Shown piece after piece: positions 7,897 through 15,928 of a stretch of 33,366 bases of DNA. The notes under the pieces were generated by a model. The model was not told the DNA's origin, did not search any database, and worked only from the letters and a program-made list of their open reading frames with translations. A program made the position numbers and the translations under genes. The DNA is from Marinilabiliaceae bacterium (GTDB taxonomy: Bacteria > Bacteroidota > Bacteroidia > Bacteroidales > Marinilabiliaceae), in the NCBI GenBank assembly GCA_016342595.1, contig JAEINY010000045.1, positions 1 to 33,366 of the forward strand, in the 5' to 3' direction. Position 1 is the stretch's first letter; every line of letters begins with the position of its first letter.

Positions 7897-9243
7897 CTAT
7901 TGCTTTGTAAATTTCTTCTGTACCGTCTTTCCATTGATGGTTGCTGATACAATGTATAATCCATTGGATAGGTTGCTGATGTCAAGGCCATTTGTCACGT
8001 TAAATGATTCCAAAACTTTTTGTCCGGCGATACTATAGATTTCTACGCCATTAATTGTTTCTTCAGACTGTATGAACAATTTGGATGAGGCCGGATTAGG
8101 ATAAATAGCGAAGGTACTACTCTCAAAAAGATCATTAATGGCAGTGGAGCTATTTACTTCGATAGTTACATCATCGATTAATACATTGTAATCTTTTCCT
8201 ATACCTTTAAAACATATCTGAGCCAATTTTGAAGCAAGTCCAACGTAAGGTAATTCATATTCAGTCCAGGTATTGGTGATTGGTTGAAAGTCGATATTTG
8301 TTGCACTAATTGCAGCTTCACCAGGAGCATCTGTTGTTTTTGCCCAAAGACGTATGACATAGTTATTACCTTCAATAATATTGTCAAGAGCATTTGACCG
8401 AAGTTTAACAGTTGGTACATCGTTTATGATATCATCAGGCGTAAAGGCAGCATCTTTAATATCGAATTTCATACATTGGCTACCCCCGCTACCCGGTCGA
8501 CCATCTGATACAATAGAAGATACATACGTTTTGTCGCCAGAAGCTGCTGTACTGAAAATATCTTTCCATATTGAGGACGGATTGCTGGTAACCCAACTAG
8601 TCTGACCAACCACATTAAACGACGATTGATAATTGTCCGCATTCTCAAAGCCATCAGTAACCGGGAGCGATACACTCATGTCCGGACCGGCCTGATATTC
8701 TATCTTCACATCATCTAACCATATTTTGTAAGCTTGTCCATCGGCATCCGTGGCATTTAGAAACCAAATCTGAACACGGCCATTGGCAATTAATCCATAT
8801 TCCACAAATTGTTGGTAGGAGGTGGTCAATTTATTCGTGAATACTCCTTTTGTTAATCCCATTAACTTGCCACCCCTGGCAACGCCTGCAGCATCTGTTT
8901 TAGCCGAGTAGGTTATTTTTATCAAATCGCCGTTGGTATAATCTGATGCCGCCGACCTCATTCGATTGTTAAGGTTGTTGCGATTGATTTGTATTTCGAG
9001 AGCCTGAGCCCCCGTATTGGCATCATCAGTAATAGTGACTGAATTGTCCCGGCTGTTTTTGTCGCACCATATAGTATTCCAATATGCATCATCAGTGATT
9101 TTGGTATTCCAGGATGTAACACCATTCACTGAGCTGCCAATAGCATACCACGTTGTGGGTTCAAAACTGCCTTCCCAAATGGTTTGTGAATGCATGCTCA
9201 TAGTAACCAGAGCTGATACGAACAGGGTAAAGATCTTTTTCAT
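7897..9243 (-). CDS. Secreted protein with two CBM-like modules and a T9SS type A domain
   Basis: The 448-residue product has a signal peptide (1-20), two jelly-roll-like modules (about 21-185 and 192-363) and a T9SS type A C-terminal domain (378-448, containing YPNPAS). Each module ends with a similar segment (AYKIWLDDVKIEY at 171-183; DYNVLIDDVTIEV at 351-363), the hallmark of carbohydrate-binding module 4/9-like beta-sandwiches. No catalytic domain is visible, so it is probably a secreted or surface glycan-binding protein. Module 1 is clearly related to the C-terminal module of the divergently encoded fusion enzyme (about 1084-1245 there). The two genes share a 254-bp divergent intergenic region (9244-9497) that should hold both promoters, though I find no full consensus there. 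Binding specificity is unknown. Confidence 0.75.
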   Translation of the reverse strand: MKKIFTLFVSALVTMSMHSQTIWEGSFEPTTWYAIGSSVNGVTSWNTKITDDAYWNTIWCDKNSRDNSVTITDDANTGAQALEIQINRNNLNNRMRSAASDYTNGDLIKITYSAKTDAAGVARGGKLMGLTKGVFTNKLTTSYQQFVEYGLIANGRVQIWFLNATDADGQAYKIWLDDVKIEYQAGPDMSVSLPVTDGFENADNYQSSFNVVGQTSWVTSNPSSIWKDIFSTAASGDKTYVSSIVSDGRPGSGGSQCMKFDIKDAAFTPDDIINDVPTVKLRSNALDNIIEGNNYVIRLWAKTTDAPGEAAISATNIDFQPITNTWTEYELPYVGLASKLAQICFKGIGKDYNVLIDDVTIEVNSSTAINDLFESSTFAIYPNPASSKLFIQSEETINGVEIYSIAGQKVLESFNVTNGLDISNLSNGLYIVSATINGKTVQKKFTKQ

Positions 9244-9497
9244 AATTTGTGCTTTTAGATTTAACTGACGCTAAAGTAGCCGGTTAATAAAAGTGGGGGG
9301 TGCGAGTAATCGTTCGCATATGGTAGAGGAATGATTCAGGTGAGTATAATTCGCTTATTTGTCCGGTTTAATGCCTAATTAAGACACATGGGGAACGATA
9401 AGTGGTTAACCTTCGAACGATTTGTGTCCTGCGCGATATTGCAAGAAGGAGTAGGTTTAACATTTAATCAGTCAGGGAAATTTTAATCGAAAGTCAC

Positions 9498-12400
9498 ATG
9501 AAAAAAAATCTACTCTTGTCAATGATTCTGTTGGGGATAAGTCTGATGGGCATCCGTTCCCAGTCTGCTTCAGAGCGACAGTTTTATCAAAATTACTGGG
9601 AAGCCCGCAGTTATCAGATGCCAGCTAATACATCTTCCAAACAGTTGGAGACCGCGTCGACTGCCGATGCCCTCATTACGATTGATGCCAACCAGGAAAT
9701 TGCCAAAGTACTGCCGACTCAATTTGGAGTGAACACCCCTTTTCGCAATGGGAGTGATCAGTTGGACCGGACTTCACTTTATACGAAATCGGGTATGGGG
9801 TCTTTACGCTTTCCGGCAGGGAGTGGATCCAATAAATACTTCTTTGATGGCAATATCCCATCCGATTTTCAAATTGAATTAAATGGTATTAATGGGGTCA
9901 ATCAAAACTATATGACACCAGAAATCTTCACTGATTTTTTAACATCCGCTAATAGTGAAGCCACGGTGGTAGTCAATTACTTTTATGCCCGTTATGGTTT
10001 AACCACTGAAGGTACACGTGAAGCCCGCGTGCAACAAGCTGCTGATTATGCCGCTGACTTTGTCCGTAAAATGAATGTGGAGCTAGGCGCCAACATCAAA
10101 AACTGGGAGATTGGCAATGAGTGCTACGGCAAGTGGGAAGAAGGCTGGGATGTGAATGGCAGCATTGTTACCGGAAAAGAGTATGGTGAGGATTTTTGTG
10201 TGTTTGCAGAAGCCATGAAAGCGGTTGATTCATCGATTAAAGTAGGTGTGGTTGTGACGCGTGATGATGATGAGTGGAACAGTACTTTGCTGCCAGAAGT
10301 AAAAGATCATGCTGATTTCCTGGTGGTACACAATTATTTTACTTCAGTAAAGGATGCCACACCTGAGAATTTATTAGGTAGTATTGGTCAGGTAGAATCG
10401 GTGCACACCACTTTACTGGATTGTGTGGAAAAATATACTGACAAACCTCGTGACCATTTCCCGGTGGCGATGACCGAATTTAACACCCGGGGACCATACA
10501 ACTGCACCATGGTGAATGGTTTGTTTGTGGCTCAGGTCCTGGGCGAGGTGATCAAAACAGGTTATGGCATGGTGAATTTGTGGGTGTCGGAATGGAACTG
10601 GAGTGCAGCCGATCAGGAAAGCAAAGGTTTTCTGGCACGCAATGATCCCGATCAGGATGATTATACCCCCCGTCAGAGTTATATGGTGTATCATTACTAT
10701 GAAAAATGTTTCGGTGATCAAATGGTGGCAGCCTCTTCCAGTCATTCGGATGTAAACGTTTATGCCTCCACCTTTGAAAATGGTGAAATAGGCCTGGTAG
10801 TTGTGAATACTTCTGATAAGGAAAAAAATGTTCAGTTGGATCTATCGGCCATGAGTAACGGGGCTGATTATTCCAAAGCCCACTGGTATGAGATGTATGC
10901 CAATTCCATTTCGGTTTCGCCTTCGGTGGATAAAAAGTTTTACATTAACGGGCAAACAGGAACAAGCTCAGGCGGCGGCCCTGACAACTTTGATGAAGTG
11001 CCCCCCTATGAATCTTCCATTGATGCTCAATCTGTTTTTCCGACCAAAAAATACAGTGTGACTTTCATTGTTTTGCATCCGCAATCATCGGTGGCAGCCC
11101 CTGAAATTTCCAGGGAGGGTGCACAAGTTACTATAAGCACGACAACACCAGGAGCAGAAATCTATTATACGATCGATGGCTCCGAACCGTCTGCGACTGC
11201 TCAATTGTATTCTGCTCCTTTTACTGCTCCTCCTGGCTCCCTCATTAAGGCCGTTGCCATTAAAGATGATTTACTCAGTGAAGTCGTTTCATTAAAACTG
11301 CAATACAATGTGTTGTTCATAGCTGTGGATGACCTGAAGCCTGTCTTGAACTGTTATGGTGAGTCGCAAATTGTATCGCCCGGCATTGATCGCTTAGCCG
11401 ACAAAGGGGTGGTTTTTACCAAAGCCTATTGTCAATGGTCGGTGTGCGGACCCTCCAGAGCCAGTGTGATGACTGGTCAAACACCGGATGGAACGGGTAT
11501 CCGTAATCTGAGTTCTTTATTACGTGAAGAGAGTCCTCAGTTGGTAACGTTACCCGAATATTTTAAGAACAATGGTTACACCACGGCAGCCTGCGGAAAA
11601 ATCTTTGATCCCCGTAATGTGGATGATGGCCATGATAGCCACTCCTGGAGTATCAGTTATACCGATCCGGGGGATTATACTTATCTGGATGCGTATGGAA
11701 ATTTTGTGCAGGGGTCTGCTTATCGTGTCACTCCCAATACCGCTACTGAATGCGGACCGGAAGGCGTAGGTGATGATGGTTACCAGGATGGGCAAATCTG
11801 TCTGGATGCCTTGGGAAAACTGGAGACTTTGGCCGGTCAATCGGATCAGCCTTTCTTTTTAGCAGTGGGCTTCAAGAAACCGCACATCCCCTTTATCGCC
11901 CCCAAAGAATATTGGGACCTCTATGATCGTAATACGTTGGAGTTAGCCACTTATCAACGCGATGCGGTGGGTAGTCCTGATTATGTGTATCACACGCCTG
12001 AACCTATGGGATACACCGATATTCCTGATCCCTGGACTTTTGATGATGTGGATAAAGGGGATGATATTCTCGATTTGGATGTTCAACGTAAACTGATTCA
12101 CGGTTATTATGCCAGTGTTTCCTATATCGATGCACAGGTTGGTAAATTGTTGGATAAGCTGGATGAAAAGGGACTGGCTGATAATACGGTGGTGATGCTT
12201 TATGGTGATCACGGTTATCATCTGGGGGATCATAACCAATGGGGGAAACATACGAATTTTGAAAATGCCGTACGGGCCCCATTGATTATTTCAGCACCTG
12301 GTGGAGTAGCCGGGCAAAATGAAACGCCAGTGGAATTTACGGATATTTACCCAACCCTTTGTGAATTGGCAGGACTGGATGTACCCCAATCGAAATTGCA

Positions 12401-13496
12401 GGGAACAAGTTTGGTGTCAGCTTTGAGAGGGGAAGCTTTGACCGGCAAAACATGTGCCGTGTCGGAATACAGGACCGGAGGTGGCTCTGGCTATTCTTTC
12501 CGTACTGAACGTTACCGTTTGAATTTATGGATGCAGGGATCCAACGACCGGCCTGATTTGATGGATTGGGACGAAAGTCGCATCAAAGATATGGAGTTAT
12601 ACGACTATGAAACGGATCCATTGGAAACCACTAATCTGGCTTACCAGGCTGAGCAAGCTCAAGTTGTAGTTAATTTAAAAACCATTGCTGCAGCATGGTG
12701 GAGTAAGCAATACCAGTTTTTTGCCAATCCTGCTGAACAAGCGTTGACCTTACCTTACATCGAGCATTTTGAAGCGTATCCCTTGCCCACCTCCTTCAAC
12801 GGGGATCTTTGGTTAAGAGCGCAATCTTTATGGGACCGTGTTTGGAAAAGTGAGTTTCTGACCGACTTTACAGGAGTGGTGGTGGATGAATCTGTAGCAG
12901 ATGGATCACAAGCCCTGGAGGTCAGTATAATCAGTAAAAGTGAAGCTAATGGTGGGGATGTGTTTAAGCTGCGAACGGTTGATCTAAGCCATTTTGAGAA
13001 TACCAACTATCTGCTGTCTTACCTGGCACGTACCAATGCGGCCGGAACGGCTCATGCCAAAGTAGGGGCCTCTGTGCAAAGTGAAGATTGGCATGCGTTA
13101 ACTGCAGAATACCAGGAGTATTTCGATACGGTCACCTTATCCAATGGTAAGTTGTTTCTATATTTCAATAATACCGATTTGCCGGATGGCACCAATTATA
13201 AGGTGTGGATTGATAACCTGAAGATTTCAGTGGCTACACCCACAGCATCTGATGTGGGGATGACAGAGATAGAAAAGATGGATATTAAAGTGTATCCCAA
13301 CCCGGTGGAAGAGCGACTTTACCTGAAATCAACAGTTCCCATTAATTCGGTAGCTCTTTATGACATGAGTGGCAGATGCGTGTTGCACAAACAAGTCAGT
13401 GACCATCTTGATTTAGCCGGAGTTGCTGATGGTATGTACCTGCTTGTCATCTACACATCTGATCAACGAATTGTTAAGCGCGTTGTGAAAAAGTGA
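9498..13496 (+). CDS. Modular T9SS enzyme: clan GH-A glycosidase fused to an S1_7-like sulfatase
   Basis: This 1332-residue protein carries two enzymes. After a signal peptide (1-22), residues 58-405 look like a clan GH-A TIM barrel: LRFPAGSGSNKYFF at 103-116, NWEIGNE at 202-208 (acid/base candidate Glu208) and VAMTEFN at 323-329 (nucleophile candidate Glu327), then a beta-sandwich to about 525. The family could be GH51-, GH30-, GH39- or GH86-like; I cannot assign it. Residues 533-602 resemble the chitobiase C-terminal (CHB_HEX_C) module. Residues 603-1075 form a full sulfatase with Asp611/Asp612, CGPSR at 650-654 (Cys650 to formylglycine) and GDHGYHLGDH at 903-912. A CBM4/9-like module (1084-1245) and a T9SS type A domain (1263-1332, VYPNPV) follow. 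The sulfatase resembles the 4556-6121 product. The protein probably desulfates and cleaves the same sulfated glycan outside the cell. Confidence 0.85.
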   Translation: MKKNLLLSMILLGISLMGIRSQSASERQFYQNYWEARSYQMPANTSSKQLETASTADALITIDANQEIAKVLPTQFGVNTPFRNGSDQLDRTSLYTKSGMGSLRFPAGSGSNKYFFDGNIPSDFQIELNGINGVNQNYMTPEIFTDFLTSANSEATVVVNYFYARYGLTTEGTREARVQQAADYAADFVRKMNVELGANIKNWEIGNECYGKWEEGWDVNGSIVTGKEYGEDFCVFAEAMKAVDSSIKVGVVVTRDDDEWNSTLLPEVKDHADFLVVHNYFTSVKDATPENLLGSIGQVESVHTTLLDCVEKYTDKPRDHFPVAMTEFNTRGPYNCTMVNGLFVAQVLGEVIKTGYGMVNLWVSEWNWSAADQESKGFLARNDPDQDDYTPRQSYMVYHYYEKCFGDQMVAASSSHSDVNVYASTFENGEIGLVVVNTSDKEKNVQLDLSAMSNGADYSKAHWYEMYANSISVSPSVDKKFYINGQTGTSSGGGPDNFDEVPPYESSIDAQSVFPTKKYSVTFIVLHPQSSVAAPEISREGAQVTISTTTPGAEIYYTIDGSEPSATAQLYSAPFTAPPGSLIKAVAIKDDLLSEVVSLKLQYNVLFIAVDDLKPVLNCYGESQIVSPGIDRLADKGVVFTKAYCQWSVCGPSRASVMTGQTPDGTGIRNLSSLLREESPQLVTLPEYFKNNGYTTAACGKIFDPRNVDDGHDSHSWSISYTDPGDYTYLDAYGNFVQGSAYRVTPNTATECGPEGVGDDGYQDGQICLDALGKLETLAGQSDQPFFLAVGFKKPHIPFIAPKEYWDLYDRNTLELATYQRDAVGSPDYVYHTPEPMGYTDIPDPWTFDDVDKGDDILDLDVQRKLIHGYYASVSYIDAQVGKLLDKLDEKGLADNTVVMLYGDHGYHLGDHNQWGKHTNFENAVRAPLIISAPGGVAGQNETPVEFTDIYPTLCELAGLDVPQSKLQGTSLVSALRGEALTGKTCAVSEYRTGGGSGYSFRTERYRLNLWMQGSNDRPDLMDWDESRIKDMELYDYETDPLETTNLAYQAEQAQVVVNLKTIAAAWWSKQYQFFANPAEQALTLPYIEHFEAYPLPTSFNGDLWLRAQSLWDRVWKSEFLTDFTGVVVDESVADGSQALEVSIISKSEANGGDVFKLRTVDLSHFENTNYLLSYLARTNAAGTAHAKVGASVQSEDWHALTAEYQEYFDTVTLSNGKLFLYFNNTDLPDGTNYKVWIDNLKISVATPTASDVGMTEIEKMDIKVYPNPVEERLYLKSTVPINSVALYDMSGRCVLHKQVSDHLDLAGVADGMYLLVIYTSDQRIVKRVVKK

Positions 13497-13835
13497 TTAA
13501 CCAGAAAGGGAAGAGATTCTCGCAGAGACGCTAAGGCGCAGAGAAATTATATCAATTGTATAACAAAATGATTGATAAAGCATTTTGCTTGGTAATCGGT
13601 ATTATAGCAGATTCTTTAAATAATCCGTCTTTGCGTTCTTGTACTTTTGTGTGATAAAGGGAAAGTCTGTCAGACTTAGCGAACTTTGCAGGGGAATTGC
13701 ATTTACAAAAAGACACGCCGTACAAAAATTGTAACCACAGATTACGCAGATTATCACAAATTTCATGTTTTCCGTCGGAAAACAATCTGCGTGAAACATT
13801 AACTTAGTTTAAACAATGAGATTAAAACATATATA
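13497..13835. other. Intergenic region with repeat debris
   Basis: The 339-bp gap contains a cgcagagacgctaaggcgca stretch (13521-13540) of the kind scattered in Bacteroidota spacers, a small hairpin at 13663-13677 (aagtctg/cagactt), and the inverted-repeat element listed separately. I see no convincing gene. Confidence 0.5.
13744..13792. repeat. Short inverted-repeat element with nested hairpin
   Basis: A 9-bp inverted repeat, acgcagatt at 13744-13752 and aatctgcgt at 13784-13792, encloses a strong hairpin at 13767-13783 (gttttcc/ggaaaac, loop gtc). The left flank aaccacagatt extends the element. It ends 44 bp before the sulfatase start at 13836, so it may also sit in that gene's leader. It appears once in the window. 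Confidence 0.5.
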
Positions 13836-15509
13836 ATGAAACAAACGATTACGCACCTGCTCACTACCACATTGCTCCTGACCGGGGTTAGTGTAGCAGG
13901 ACAAAAACACACACAAGCGGAGCGCTACAATATTTTGTGGTTAAGTTGTGAAGATATCGGTCCCGTTATGGCGACCTATGGCGCACCTGGTATCGAAACA
14001 CCTAATATTGATCGTCTGGCGAAGGAAGGCATCCAATACAACCATGCATATTCTACAGTAGGTGTGTGTGCCCCCAGCCGATCTTCCATCATCACGGGGA
14101 TGTATCCGGTGAGTATCGGCAGTCAGCACATGCGTACCGGTAATCATTGGGGATACCGCTCACCGGAAAAAGAAACCTATGCTTCTTACAAAAAGGTGAG
14201 CGATAAAACAGGTCGTAATGTACCGGAATATTCGGTGGTGCCGCCATCCTATGTGAAGTGTTTTACGGAATACTTACGGGCTGCCGGTTACTTTTGTACC
14301 AATAGTGCCAAATGCGATTACCAGTTCAGTTGTCCCATCACTGCCTGGGATGAGGTGGGCAATGATGCGCATTTTATGAACCGAAAAGAGGGACAACCAT
14401 TCTTCGCCGTTTTCAATAATGGTGTGACCCATGAATCGCAGATCTGGAAAAAGAAGAAAGATCCCTTATTGGTGGATACCTCACAAGTGGTAATACCAGC
14501 CTATTTTGCCGATCTGCCCGTGGTACGTCAGGATGTGGGGCGTAAATATTCCAATATACAAGAATTGGATCAGGACATTGGAAAATGGTTGGATCAACTG
14601 GAAGCAGAAGGGTTGTTGGATAAAACCATTATCTTCTTTTGGAGTGATCATGGTGGACCATTGCTACGCCAAAAAAGAGCCGTGGGTAACTCGGGCTTAC
14701 ATGTGCCACTTATTGTACGCTTTCCCGATCAACGGATGGCAGGAACCGTAGTGGATGATATTGTATCCCTCATGGATCTGGGACCAACGGTCTTGTCGCT
14801 GGCAGGTATTGAGCCTCCCCAACACATGCATGGCAAAGCTTTTCTGGGCGAGTATAAATCAGATGCGGGGCATACATATGCCTTTGGGAGTGCAGACCGT
14901 TTTGATGAACATACGGATATGAGTCGTTCCGTAATTGACGGTAGATATGTTTACATCCGGAATTTCATGCCACAGTTACCCCTCACATATCGCCTCTTTT
15001 ACCGGGAGCAGATAGATATGACCCAAACGTTATTGGAAATGGATCAACGGGGAGAACTGACCGGTGACGCAGCTTATATTTTCAGGAAGACCAAACCGGT
15101 GGAGGAGTTGTACGATCTAAAAACGGATCCCGACGAAGTGCATAACCTGGCCAATGATCCGACGCATCAAACGAAACTGGTCGAATTGAGAAAAGCATTG
15201 GCCAAATGGCAACTGGAAGTGGGTGATAAGGGCTTCATCCCCGAGCACGATATGGTGAACATGATGTGGCCGGGGTTGATTCAGCCTTCAACGGCTAGTG
15301 TTACCTTTCAGGCAAGTAGTCGTCACAAAGTGGAACTTGATTGTGTTACGGAAGGAGCATCCATCGCTTTTCAGAAAGGAACACAAATCGGGACTGACCA
15401 CTGGCAGCTTTACACCGAGCCTATTCTTTTAAAGAAGGGGGAAACTGTTAGAGCACGCACAGTGCGGCTGGGATATAAAACGTCAGAAATAACGGAATTA
15501 GAAAGATAA
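13836..15509 (+). CDS. S1 family sulfatase (S1_8-like) with C-terminal chitobiase-C-like module
   Basis: The 557-residue product has a signal peptide (1-22), a sulfatase start ILWLSCEDIGPV (33-44) in which Glu39-Asp40 replaces the usual Asp-Asp pair, and the CAPSR box at 78-82 (Cys78 to formylglycine). Lys159, His199 and SDHGG (270-274, Asp271/His272) fit the rest of the active site. The start block and the late SGLHVPLIVRFP segment resemble subfamily S1_8, judged by eye. After the sulfatase fold, residues about 487-556 form a small beta module similar to the CHB_HEX_C-like linker of the upstream fusion enzyme. It follows that gene on the same strand after 339 bp. It should remove sulfate from an oligosaccharide in the periplasm, acting with the other sulfatases. 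Confidence 0.88.
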   Translation: MKQTITHLLTTTLLLTGVSVAGQKHTQAERYNILWLSCEDIGPVMATYGAPGIETPNIDRLAKEGIQYNHAYSTVGVCAPSRSSIITGMYPVSIGSQHMRTGNHWGYRSPEKETYASYKKVSDKTGRNVPEYSVVPPSYVKCFTEYLRAAGYFCTNSAKCDYQFSCPITAWDEVGNDAHFMNRKEGQPFFAVFNNGVTHESQIWKKKKDPLLVDTSQVVIPAYFADLPVVRQDVGRKYSNIQELDQDIGKWLDQLEAEGLLDKTIIFFWSDHGGPLLRQKRAVGNSGLHVPLIVRFPDQRMAGTVVDDIVSLMDLGPTVLSLAGIEPPQHMHGKAFLGEYKSDAGHTYAFGSADRFDEHTDMSRSVIDGRYVYIRNFMPQLPLTYRLFYREQIDMTQTLLEMDQRGELTGDAAYIFRKTKPVEELYDLKTDPDEVHNLANDPTHQTKLVELRKALAKWQLEVGDKGFIPEHDMVNMMWPGLIQPSTASVTFQASSRHKVELDCVTEGASIAFQKGTQIGTDHWQLYTEPILLKKGETVRARTVRLGYKTSEITELER

Positions 15510-15516
15510 TTACAAG

Positions 15517-15547
15517 ATTTCCGCCGGGCTTGTAGCTTGGCGGAAAT
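15517..15547 (+). terminator. Stem-loop after the S1_8-like sulfatase gene
   Basis: The arms atttccgcc and ggcggaaat form a 9-bp stem with a 13-nt loop, starting 8 bp after the stop codon. No long T-run follows, so it may be a weak terminator or an mRNA 3' stabiliser. Confidence 0.45.
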
Positions 15548-15738
15548 TCAATTCATTGGCAATTGAATGTCTTTATCAGTATTACGTTCAAAAAATAGTT
15601 ACACAAAGTTGCACAAAGAAAACACAGAGGAACACAGAGAGGATATCTAATGCATGGCTGTATTGATGGTATAATAGCCATCTGTAAACGGTTTTACGCT
15701 TTTTGCCTCAGCGAGCTATCATATTACAAATGTGTTTT

Positions 15739-15838
15739 GACGCAGATCCCGATAGGTATCGGGATGATTTTTTAAGATTGTCAGGATGTATCTTTTTGAT
15801 TATCCACCGGAATCATAATCATCATAAAAATTAGCGTC
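15739..15838. repeat. MITE-like element family R2, copy 1
   Basis: The 100-bp element starts with gacgcagatcccgata and ends in gcgtc, giving 5-bp inverted termini gacgc/gcgtc. A hairpin (cccgata/tatcggg) sits at the left end. The core around 15785-15826, with gtatctttttgattat, matches the reverse complement of the element at 32358-32456. No coding capacity. Confidence 0.65.
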
Positions 15839-15873
15839 TATTATTATCTGTTTATTGGTGCTTCAATAAAGAA

Positions 15874-15903
15874 AAAAAGGTATCCATTCATGAATACCTT
15901 TTT
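15874..15903 (-). terminator. Bidirectional-looking rho-independent terminator
   Basis: The arms aaaaaggtatccat and atgaataccttttt pair over 14 bp with one mismatch and a 2-nt loop. An A-run flanks the left and a T-run the right. It lies 26 bp past the 3' end of the minus-strand gene (15929) and, read on that strand, ends in seven T residues. It could also stop transcripts arriving from the plus strand. Confidence 0.7.
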
Positions 15904-15928
15904 CCTGGAAAATGAAAACCTTTTCAAA

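Larger units (their letters stand above)
15548..15928. other. Convergent intergenic region rich in repeats
   Basis: The gap between two converging genes contains a degenerate fragment at about 15597-15642 (agttacacaaagttgcacaa, then a cacagag-rich stretch) that resembles the ends of repeat family R1. It also holds the 100-bp element at 15739-15838 and the terminator at 15874-15903. No gene is visible. Confidence 0.5.

Noticed and set aside
13552..13799. Minus-strand frames of 65-77 aa in the 13.5-13.8 kb spacer
   Set aside because: They run through inverted-repeat DNA (13744-13792), overlap each other in different frames and show no signal or domain.
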